Of a stretch of DNA of 64,000 nt, positions 1 to 7,900 are shown one piece after another. The DNA lies in contig NZ_WWCN01000002.1 of NCBI RefSeq assembly GCF_009857445.1, positions 1 through 64,000 of the forward strand. The letters run 5' to 3'. The notes under the pieces were generated by a model that was not told the DNA's origin, searched no databases, and saw nothing but the letters and a program-made list of their open reading frames with translations. The stretch is from Duganella flavida. Lineage in GTDB: Bacteria > Pseudomonadota > Gammaproteobacteria > Burkholderiales > Burkholderiaceae_D. Within the stretch, counting starts at the first letter, position 1. Each line of letters opens with the position of its first letter. A program made the position numbers and the translations under genes.

Positions 1-127
1 CGAGTAGAGCCACGTTGATCACTCCGATCTCCTGCCGATAAGACAGGTGGAATTGTGCTACTAACGTGGGTCAGATTCAGTTGCAAATTCGTGGGGAAAG
101 TGGGTCAATTTTCAGTGCAACTTAACA
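1..127. mobile_element. End of an IS21-like insertion sequence (remnant or partial)
   Basis: Two 21-bp direct repeats, at 66-86 and 100-120, share the pattern GTGGGTCA-N5/6-CAG-TGCAA and lie 34 bp apart. A CTTAACA end follows at 121-127. Tandem TGGGTCA...TGCAA repeats and a terminal CA are typical of IS21 (istAB) family ends. No istB reading frame could be recognised in the 60 bases before the repeats, so only the terminus is visible. The recombinase frame becomes convincing right after this end. The family assignment is from memory of the repeat style. Confidence 0.45.
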
Positions 128-157
128 CTGTACGAGCAGCGCGATCTGTTAGGGTTC

Positions 158-1645
158 ATGCTGCTGGATCTCGATGCACTGCGGTGCTTGGCAAAAAGCC
201 TTCCGGCTCCACCGGATAAGGCGCAGACCCCTTATGTCCCTCCTCGCATCTGGACTTACCAAATTCGCCGGTTGCGAGAGATGCTGGACGAATTCTGTCT
301 GAATGCTGATCAGATCCGGGCTTGTTATCAGAAAACCTTGGACGCTTACGCAAGGGATTACGGGTCCCTCACTGCGGCGAAGAATAAAAGCGGAATTTAC
401 CGTCGGTCTTGCGGAAGCAGAGGGGCGTTTGGCCAAATTGCCAAGGAGTGTGGGATAGATCAGCTACTCTTCCGCTGGTACTCGTTTAAAAAAAAGGGGG
501 GCAAGAACTTGCCCATTTATGCGTTTAGCAATTATCTAACCGCAGTGAGCAGGGCCGGACTCGCCTATGTGCTCAACTTCTCCTTAATGCGTGTCCAAGA
601 GGCATGGTCTCTGCCGTTGGATTGTCTCCGCTTCGAAGATGATGAGAGACTAGGTGAGGTTGCTATGCTCTGCGGCGAAACAACTAAAACAGTCCATGAT
701 GACGATGCGCGGTGGGTCACCTCGCCGTCGGTAGAGGTCGCGGTAAGGGCGCTACAAATCATCGCCAGCTTGCGTCAGAAATTGCGCGAAGCATGCGGCG
801 AGAGGCCTCAGGATAGCAGTCCCAGGCTTATCCAGACTGTCTGCGAGCCTTGGACTCATCGAAGCGTGAACGGGGAGCGTGTTGAAAAGGTGAATTATCC
901 ATCCTATACTGATCTCCTCGACTGTTGCCCCAAACTGTTTGACCCCTCGGAGTTGCGTGTGACCCAGGAAGATTGGAACTTGGCAAAGCTTATAACGCCG
1001 ACGCTCGATGAGGAGCGGTTTGGAGTTGGAAAAATGTGGAATTTTTCATGGCATCAGTTGCGACGAACCGGTGCCGTGAATATGCAGGCATCAGGTCTTG
1101 TTTCCAACTTTTCGATTCAATACCAACTAAAGCACAGCATCCTATCTAGTAGCCTCTACTACGGGCAAGGATATTCGCGCTTGTCGATAAATAGAGAAGC
1201 ACGCGCGGAATATATTCGGACTATGTATGAGCTGATGGGGATGGAACTGGCTCAACTTTTCTCTGACCGTTTTGTAAGTCCTTATGGGGCGGCACGGAAA
1301 CAAATCATTTTGCAGCTAGTTACGCAAAGCGACGATAAAAAGCTGTTAGCTGCATCAAAGGCCGGCCGGGTTGCGTGGCGCAAAACCTTACTCGGCGGCT
1401 GTACCAAAACCGGATCTTGCGAATATGGGGGGATCGATAATATCGTGCGGTGTGGCGGCGGTGATAACAAGGGCCCATGCGCAGACGCACTGTTTGATCG
1501 CGAGCGGCTTCAACGTATTCAACGTCTACTCCAAACGATTGACGAACGGCTCGAACATGCCGAAGTTGGTTCGCCCTACCAACAGTCGTTGGAAGCCCAG
1601 CGGCGCTCGTTAGAGAACGCGCTCAATGTCCTTAGAACCCAATAA
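158..1645 (+). CDS. Tyrosine recombinase/integrase, probably 5'-truncated
   Basis: This is a site-specific recombinase of the tyrosine family. Counting from the ATG at 158, the catalytic parts visible are the box I Arg (R145, in LMRVQEAW), a candidate Lys at 177, the H-x-x-R box (H299, R302), a conserved His (H326) and the nucleophile in SLYYGQG (Y334 or Y335). A Cys/Gly-rich stretch near the C-terminus (GGC..GSC..GG...C.GG...PC) resembles a metal-binding tail. The same frame is open and reads like coding sequence back to about 128, right where the IS21-like end stops. The natural N-terminus was therefore probably removed by the insertion, and ATG 158 may be only a fortuitous start. It overlaps the next gene by 20 bp, an arrangement known for multi-gene recombinase modules. 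Confidence 0.8.
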   Translation: MLLDLDALRCLAKSLPAPPDKAQTPYVPPRIWTYQIRRLREMLDEFCLNADQIRACYQKTLDAYARDYGSLTAAKNKSGIYRRSCGSRGAFGQIAKECGIDQLLFRWYSFKKKGGKNLPIYAFSNYLTAVSRAGLAYVLNFSLMRVQEAWSLPLDCLRFEDDERLGEVAMLCGETTKTVHDDDARWVTSPSVEVAVRALQIIASLRQKLREACGERPQDSSPRLIQTVCEPWTHRSVNGERVEKVNYPSYTDLLDCCPKLFDPSELRVTQEDWNLAKLITPTLDEERFGVGKMWNFSWHQLRRTGAVNMQASGLVSNFSIQYQLKHSILSSSLYYGQGYSRLSINREARAEYIRTMYELMGMELAQLFSDRFVSPYGAARKQIILQLVTQSDDKKLLAASKAGRVAWRKTLLGGCTKTGSCEYGGIDNIVRCGGGDNKGPCADALFDRERLQRIQRLLQTIDERLEHAEVGSPYQQSLEAQRRSLENALNVLRTQ

Positions 1646-2135
1646 CGATGCATCCCACAGCCGAGCAGAAAAAGCTTTTCGGGACGCTTTTTCTAGGCTA
1701 AAGGAAGGAAAACCGATTCGGTTAGCGCAAGGCGCGCGGGTCTCACAGAATAACGTCGCAAAAGAAGCTGGCTGTGATCCGTCGGCGCTCAAAAAGGCTC
1801 GATATCCTCTTCTAGTCAGAGAAATTCAGTCATGGCTTCGTGATTCATCGCTTCCTCGCGAGACGTCAAGCCGCCAGAAAATGATTGGCCAGCGAAACAA
1901 GAATCAGCATTTGCAGGACCGTGTAGCTGCGCTCATCTTAGAACGCGATAAATGTGCGTCTCTGTTGGTGGAGGCGGATGCGACGATTTTGGAACTCGTA
2001 CGGAGAGTAGCTCTGTTGGAGTCGATGATTCCGTCAAATGTCATCGAACTTACCGCTGAAAATGGCACCCATAAGCCAATAGGAATAAAAGGCCTATCTC
2101 GTGATGCAAATGACCGAGGAAAAGGAGGCGGGTGA
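1626..2135 (+). CDS. Small HTH/coiled-coil accessory protein of the recombinase module
   Basis: A 169-residue protein translated across the recombinase stop codon (20-bp overlap). Residues about 35-60 (VSQNNVAKEAGCDPSALKK) look like a helix-turn-helix. Residues about 85-135 (LQDRVAALILERDKCASLL...) form a predicted coiled coil. This layout matches the small third partner seen beside tyrosine recombinases in Tn554-like and other recombinase-trio modules (TnpC/DUF6262-like). A role in helping or directing recombination is inferred from position only. No further recombinase subunit follows, so the module is reduced to two genes here. Confidence 0.7.
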   Translation: MSLEPNNDASHSRAEKAFRDAFSRLKEGKPIRLAQGARVSQNNVAKEAGCDPSALKKARYPLLVREIQSWLRDSSLPRETSSRQKMIGQRNKNQHLQDRVAALILERDKCASLLVEADATILELVRRVALLESMIPSNVIELTAENGTHKPIGIKGLSRDANDRGKGGG

Positions 2136-2163
2136 GGGTGCTAGCTTAGGAGTTAGCCACATC

Positions 2164-2604
2164 AATATTTATCGGGGCCTGGCGGCGTCGATCGGCATGG
2201 TGCTGCAAAGTGTTACGCCTGGCTGCGGAGCGGTGGGCGATATCGGTTTGACGTTGCTGCGCCAAGCCCAGACGAGCGGCGCGGTGCGCACCGACGTCTC
2301 GTTTAACGACCTGATCTATGTGATCACGGCGGTTTCACTAGCCGTCGAACAGGAAGGCGCCTCGCCGCAACGCGTGCGTTCACTGCGTCCGCAGGCCTGG
2401 GTGATACCGAGCTGGCATATCTCACATCCGGACATGTTGCAACTGAAACGCATGCTGAGCCAGCGTCTGTATCCCGGTCCGCGCGAGGTGTATGCGACAT
2501 CGCTGATGGCGGCCAAACGCTTGGCCAATCGCCGCCTGACCAGCCAGTTACGCAGCCGCGACGGTCATGTGGTGGTGCGCGTGGCGCCAGACGGAGCCAG
2601 CTAA
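2164..2604 (+). pseudogene. C-terminal fragment of a TetR-family regulator in a chimeric frame
   Basis: An open frame continues through this region. The part at about 2164-2386 (YRGLAASIG...LLRQAQTSGAVRTDV...AVSLAVEQEG) matches the ligand-binding C-terminal half of SbtR-like TetR repressors. The DNA-binding N-terminal half is missing. The ATG at 2101 lies inside the preceding gene and only adds unrelated residues. After about 2386 the frame runs into some 70 residues that I do not recognise (PSWHISHPDMLQLKR...). The base composition is higher in GC than in the neighbours on both sides. I read it as debris from an earlier insertion; a functional fusion is unlikely. It converges on the next gene with a 4-bp overlap at the stop codons. 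Confidence 0.5.
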
Positions 2605-3449
2605 GCGAGTGCTCGCTGTAGCAGTTGCAATCGCAACGTCACTCGTTCCTCAATGTTCTCGATATGCCGCAGAGGTTTCATCATTTCTAAGGTAAGCCTT
2701 TCGAAGTCATTGTCGATGATTTTTTTTAACACATCGAGTGTCGATGCACTTGCCAAGTGCCGGATATCCTGGCCTAGCAAATAGGCACCTGCATTATCGG
2801 GGTCATGGCCGCCCGCCTCGATAACTTGGTCGTCATTGTAGATCCGGTCTAAATTTCCAGCTGCAGCATAGGTATCTATAAGGAAGATGAGGTCTAGCGC
2901 GTCTTTGGGATTTTCTCTTCCACGATCTGACCAAGCGACTATCTTGAGGATCGCCAGTCCTGCTATCGAAACGATTTTTTGGATAAAGCCAGGAGCGACT
3001 TCCACTGATTCCGCAGCGGCAAGTACATCGTCGTAGCCGGCAATGTTCATGACCGTCTTCAAGTCAGGCGGCCAAGCTACTTCGTTGGTGCCTTTCGATA
3101 TCTCGCCAAATGGGACTAAGTCGATTGGGTAGTCGTACATGCCATCGGCACCCTTGTAATACAGACGCTGCCTTGCTCTACCTCCATCTTTGAATGTACC
3201 TTGAGCTACGAGTCTTGCGCGCAGTGCTTCAAATTGATCCCAGTCCTTTACTGCAACTGCAAAGTCAACATCGTGTGTTGCGCGTCGGACCTCCATTCCG
3301 AACACATGCGTAAGCAATACATCACGCGCGGTTGCACCTACGAGCATATGGGCGATCCCTTCTGCTTCGGCTGCAACTGCGACCGTTCGTAGTATCTCCA
3401 CCGTGATCGGATCGATAGGACGGTCAGTTCTGATTGAACGTGTGCTCAA
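2601..3449 (-). CDS. AbiEii-type nucleotidyltransferase toxin
   Basis: A 282-residue protein of the nucleotidyltransferase fold. It has the GATARD segment (residues 38-43) and the THDVDFAV motif (D60 and D62), the two-Asp metal site of DUF1814/AbiEii/MenA-like enzymes. Family members transfer nucleotides to RNA targets, stop growth, and act as the toxin of type IV-like pairs or in phage abortive infection. The gene starts inside the 3' end of its upstream partner (26-bp overlap), so the two are translationally coupled. The length fits the family. The substrate cannot be told from sequence. Confidence 0.8.
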   Translation of the reverse strand: MSTRSIRTDRPIDPITVEILRTVAVAAEAEGIAHMLVGATARDVLLTHVFGMEVRRATHDVDFAVAVKDWDQFEALRARLVAQGTFKDGGRARQRLYYKGADGMYDYPIDLVPFGEISKGTNEVAWPPDLKTVMNIAGYDDVLAAAESVEVAPGFIQKIVSIAGLAILKIVAWSDRGRENPKDALDLIFLIDTYAAAGNLDRIYNDDQVIEAGGHDPDNAGAYLLGQDIRHLASASTLDVLKKIIDNDFERLTLEMMKPLRHIENIEERVTLRLQLLQRALA

Positions 3450-4485
3450 TGAATTTCTCCTTAATAATTATGGCAGTTTCTTTTGCTCTAGGATCCATTA
3501 GCGATAGAAGATCGGAGTATACGAGCACTGGAGGGGCGATGCCGGGTTCAGTTTCAAGATCCGAGAACCAGAATTTTTCGACGATTTCTATCTCCCCCAA
3601 TGGATCAGGCCTTAAGCGAAAACTCTTCACGAGTGCATTGACTGCAGAGCGCATATTCTCTTCTTCAACATATATCGTTTGACTTGATGGGTTCAGGTGT
3701 TTGAACATCTTTGCCGCAGCCACCTCTGATCCCCATGACGCGTCAAAATCCGTGATGTTCACTTTTTTCCACCAGTGGGGATCGGGAGAACTGAAGCGAT
3801 TGCTGTCGAGCTTGGCCCGAAGGGTAGTGGGGAAATTGGTCGCCCATTCTTCCAAGAGGCGTTTTGGCTCCAGCAATCTTCGACCATTTTTAGCTCCGAG
3901 AATTAGATAGCCTCGCTGCTCCAAATCCGCGAAAACATTGTGTGCAGTACCCAACGAAACTCGTGAGATCAGCGCTATTTCCTTGAACGTCGAGTTAATT
4001 AACTTTGGCTTCGATAGTAGGGTGAAAACTACGCGCAGTGCTGCCGCGTTTGTTAGGCCTCTGGCAGTCTTGGATGAAGGATGCCTGCGTTCGTTTTTCT
4101 CACCTGTTGAAAAAACGAACATGCCCGGCGCCCGTAGGTAGGCGTTCCCGTGCCCGTCAACAAATTGGAGCCCAATGGTGCGGCAGTGTGACGCAAGCTC
4201 CTTACTGACGTATTCAGTTACTAGCATGGCTAGGGAGCCGATGTGCCTGAGCCGAAGGCTAACTTGATCAAGTTGTGCTTTCCGATCAATGAAAGATTTG
4301 CACTCCACAAAGTAACGATGAAATCGCTTATCCACTACAAGATCTACCACGGCATCCGCTGTATAGTCATCAGCAACTTTTGACTCAGTCTCGACCACAT
4401 TGCCTCGGATGTGGGTTGTATCCCAGAGGGCTTCGAGCGCGTTAGATAGCAAGGTCTGCTCTGACGCATATGCGAACTGACTCAT
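3424..4485 (-). CDS. AbiEi-like antitoxin/regulator with an N-terminal nuclease-fold domain
   Basis: This 353-residue protein is encoded just upstream of, and overlapping, the AbiEii-like toxin. Residues about 145-205 form a winged helix (FKEIALISRVSLGTAHNVFADLEQ), as expected for AbiEi autoregulators. The C-terminal part (SWGSEVAAAKMFKHLNPSSQTIYVEE) matches the AbiEi C-terminal region. Residues about 40-90 (D48...FVECKSF, E61-K63) look like a PD-(D/E)XK restriction-endonuclease-type core, which the short AbiEi antitoxins lack. A GGGAG ribosome site lies 8 bp before the ATG. Expression is probably self-controlled through the two palindromes upstream. Whether the nuclease-like domain is active is unknown. 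Confidence 0.72.
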   Translation of the reverse strand: MSQFAYASEQTLLSNALEALWDTTHIRGNVVETESKVADDYTADAVVDLVVDKRFHRYFVECKSFIDRKAQLDQVSLRLRHIGSLAMLVTEYVSKELASHCRTIGLQFVDGHGNAYLRAPGMFVFSTGEKNERRHPSSKTARGLTNAAALRVVFTLLSKPKLINSTFKEIALISRVSLGTAHNVFADLEQRGYLILGAKNGRRLLEPKRLLEEWATNFPTTLRAKLDSNRFSSPDPHWWKKVNITDFDASWGSEVAAAKMFKHLNPSSQTIYVEEENMRSAVNALVKSFRLRPDPLGEIEIVEKFWFSDLETEPGIAPPVLVYSDLLSLMDPRAKETAIIIKEKFIEHTFNQN

Positions 4486-4501
4486 TCAATTTTCTCCCAT
4501 T

Positions 4502-4516
4502 TTCACGATCCGTGAA
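4502..4516. promoter_or_regulatory. Operator palindrome, downstream copy (AbiE-like operon)
   Basis: TTCACG-ATC-CGTGAA, a perfect 6-3-6 palindrome between the -10 box and the ribosome site of the AbiEi-like gene, covering the expected transcription start. It is the same type as the copy at 4565-4579, 63 bp away centre to centre (about six helical turns). The winged-helix antitoxin is the likely binder. Confidence 0.7.
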
Positions 4517-4523
4517 TGTGCCA

Positions 4524-4552
4524 ATTTTATGAAAACCACAGAGTTTTTTCAA
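4524..4552 (-). promoter_or_regulatory. Sigma-70 promoter of the AbiE-like operon
   Basis: On the minus strand, -35 TTGAAA (4547-4552) and -10 TAAAAT (4524-4529) are separated by 17 bp. The promoter lies exactly between the two TTCACG-N3-CGTGAA palindromes, as expected for a repressible promoter. Confidence 0.6.
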
Positions 4553-4564
4553 TAAATTGAAGTT

Positions 4565-4579
4565 TTCACGAAACGTGAA
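4565..4579. promoter_or_regulatory. Operator palindrome, upstream copy (AbiE-like operon)
   Basis: TTCACG-AAA-CGTGAA, a perfect 6-3-6 palindrome 12 bp upstream of the -35 box. It pairs with the copy at 4502-4516. The half sites are identical and only the central triplet differs. Confidence 0.7.
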
Positions 4580-4713
4580 AGATACAGGAAATTGAAATTT
4601 ATTGTCTATGTTTTTCAAAAATTGACTGAGTACTTGTAGGTGCGATCACTGCTCTGGTCAGAAGAGTGTTCGTTCGCTGGCTGGATTGAACCTCTCAGTT
4701 TGCCCCCGCCTTC

Positions 4714-4917
4714 CTAGTTCTTGCGAACGCCGCGACCGTGCCCTAAAGATGCTTCGAATTCCGATTTCTGCAAGTCCTCATGGATCTGTTGCAGCGCACA
4801 CTGCTGCTTAAGTGTCGTGTTTGCTAGCATATCGAAATGTTGAGCGTCAGCGAGTAGACGGCGTCTGCTGTGGTAAAGAAAAGACGGCAGCGAAATACCT
4901 GCAGGCCAGCGAACCAT
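4714..4917 (-). CDS. Small protein of unknown function downstream of the STAND ATPase
   Basis: A 67-residue frame starts at an ATG 4 bp after the STAND gene's stop codon. A GGTGAG ribosome-site-like sequence lies inside the end of the STAND gene, so translation is probably coupled. The protein is basic at the start (SFLYHSRRRLL), followed by a helical, Gln-rich middle (LANTTLKQQCALQQIHEDLQ). I do not recognise a family. Its position suggests it belongs to the same system, as a regulator or small effector, but this is inference. It could also be a chance frame. Confidence 0.45.
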   Translation of the reverse strand: MVRWPAGISLPSFLYHSRRRLLADAQHFDMLANTTLKQQCALQQIHEDLQKSEFEASLGHGRGVRKN

Positions 4918-4921
4918 TGAT

Positions 4922-7900
4922 CTACTCACCACTTCCATACAGTTTATTCAACATCTGAATTTGCACCGCTGTGAATTGCCTTTCACTACGCTTTAACTCC
5001 CACTCGTCCGGCAGTCCAGCAATAGCGCGAAATCTTGGATAGAAGTCGCGCTGGCGATCTGTGCTGAGTACGGCAATTGCTTTTTTTGCGTCTGCGCTAA
5101 TCCCGCGCGGCACCCAGATTTCGCCGTTCTCTTTTACGACAATAATCAACGAACGATAGCTAAAGGATCCGCTATCTCCACTGTGTCCGTCTGACTTAGC
5201 ACTGTAATATTTCCGAATCAGGATCGATAGGACAAGCGTACGCCTGCATGATTGTAGTAAAGTCAGCAAAGCATCCTTGGTGACAAATAAGCGAGAACCC
5301 GTTTTGCTCCATGCATACTCGCCACGACCTCCCTCAGCGCCCCAAGCCTGCGCAAAGTAAGCGGGACTGTCTTCGATTCGCCATGATCTCACTACAGGGT
5401 CACGCTGAATTAAACCTAGTTTCTTTTGTGTCCACCGAGCCGGAAATGGTCGGTCCAGTGCACTACTGGCACCGTAACTATCATGCTGATCAAGGTTGTA
5501 CTCTGCATTCTCCATCCCTTCAAGCCAAGGTCGCACAGTGTGCCCTTGGCGTCCGAAGTGGCGAGCGATCTCTGATTTATCATGAGGCAACCAGCGAAAT
5601 GTCTGATCTGCAGATAGCCAAGCCATGGCTGTCGCCTTAGCGTCATGATCGTTGGCGATCACGCTTTGGACCGTCAACGTTAGGCCTGATCCAGGCGAAC
5701 AACGTCCTGAGACTAAAAGGTTTTCGCCAATGGCAATACCATCCGACACGCCTAGCAGAGGCAATAGAAGCCGTCGATCTTCCCGCAGAGTGCTGGCTTG
5801 GCCAGGCTCCGGCATAGGCAACTCAGCGACATCCGCGATATCTATTGGGAACAGATCTGTCAGATCTGAAATCCACTCCCCATCGTCACGTGACAATGTA
5901 TAGGACCCCAGAAAATGTGCCCAGACCTCTTTATCCCACGGATCATCAACGATAGCGCGAGTTGCAAGCAACTCTCCAGCGACAAGCATCAAGGCATGCC
6001 ATCCGAGATAACCGCCGTAGCGATCGCGTGCCGGCACAGACGATGATGAACCGCTCTCATAATCGTCATTGCCAGACCGCGGGCACTCATACATACTGCC
6101 GATTTTGTTATCCCAACGTTTTACCCAAACATTAATTCGGTCGCTAACTTCCCAGCCTGGGCAGGAAAACACTCTACATAGCCGTGCGACTTGGTATTTA
6201 TTGAAATCGTATTCCAAACGAAACGCACTATCCTCTTCCGGCCGAGAATCGGGTCTGGCGCGATAACAGAGCTCTCCAAGTTCCGTCCGAGTGATTGGAG
6301 AGAACGGCGATCGATTTGCGACCGATAATTTTGATCGGAGCAACACACGCTCATCATCCCCTATCAACGGCTCTAACTTTCGAAGGACGTCCATTGCAAA
6401 AGCACGTGCAACAACGTGCGGGAAAGTCGTTGAAAATGCAATCTCCTCAAATATAGGGCGGTGCTTAACAAAGCCTTGAGCGGAATCTTTGGCAATACGA
6501 GCACAAGAAATCAGTAGCCAAAGTTGGGCATGCATCGCATAAAATGGAAGCTTGGCATCGGCGCATGGAAGACCTGAATCGAATTTAAAGCGCGTCAAAA
6601 GTGCATCGACAACATCAAAGCGCTCTATTGCCACTAAGCGGCGAACTGCATGTGCAGCTCGCCAACGCATTGACGCGACAGGGTGTCCCAGTCTTGCCCA
6701 CAACAAGGACGCAAGAAACGTCGCCTCATCCGCAGCCACTTGGAAACCCACTCGCCAAGGTCCATCACCAACTTCGTTTGGAAGCTTTTCTCCGGTATTA
6801 GTTAAAAAGCGCTCCAGTCCTGTCGCAAAAGCCTGTGGACTTACTTCAGATGCAAGCTTCGACGCGAGTAGTAGCCAACTATCGCCGCTAAGGTTTTCCG
6901 CCGAATCACGCAATGCCATCACCGCCTGCTGGACAAGTGACTTCGGACTGGAGTGAAAATATTGCTCTATCCCAGTCCAGCCAATTGACGCCTCATAATC
7001 AGAGCCAGCGAGTTCAGCCGCATGCTTCTTGGCTAAACGAAGCCCAAGCGTTGGCAACTCATCGCGCATTGCTCGTGAAGATCTCTCCCACTCAGGAAGA
7101 TAGTCGTCTAATGCTCGGATTTTATCGGCAAGTGTAGCCGCACTAATTTCGACAACTGCACGCACGTAGCGGAGACGATCAGATGGAGTGCTGATCTGAT
7201 TGGCCATCCTCGACAATATTTGTGCAGGCCATGGACGTTCTTTATCGCCCTCTCCTCTGCTAAGGATTTGTCGGTCGATTTCATCCGGATCACTGAAATC
7301 CACTGGATAAAGCGTTGACGCCTGCTGTGTATCCACAGGGAGGGCTGTAGTACTTAATTCCGAATCGGATTGGAGCCGTCTTTGCAGCGCTTTAATCCGC
7401 GACAGCGATGTGGAGTCAGGTGCAAGATTTTCTACGGCAAGCTTTGCCAAACCATCGATCGTATTTTTCGATGGAGACAATTGATCCTGTCGGTCAATTT
7501 CGATCAGCAACAGTTTGAAGAACCACTCTTTTCGTATAGGATTTAAACGCCCCACAATCTCCGATGCGAAATCCGAGAGGCTCCAAGTCCAAGTCTCAAC
7601 CGGCGAGGCTAATCCAAGTAATGCAGCGGCAGTCTCAGCTGACAATTTGGAATTGCGAACGAGAACTGTAAGAGCAGGTCCCAGCGATAATCCAAAGCGC
7701 GCAGCACCCCGATCATCTTGCCGCGCAAGTTTCGCTAGTGTTGCCAGACCTGACGTAGGTACCATTGCTTGAGCGTATTCGATCCAAGGGAATTTGCCAT
7801 CTTCATGTTGATTCAGTTCCAGAATCCGTGCAAGTGTATGCGATGCCTCGGCTGGAAGCTCAGGGCCGCAATAGCGGCCGGCGATCGCTAACAAATGATT

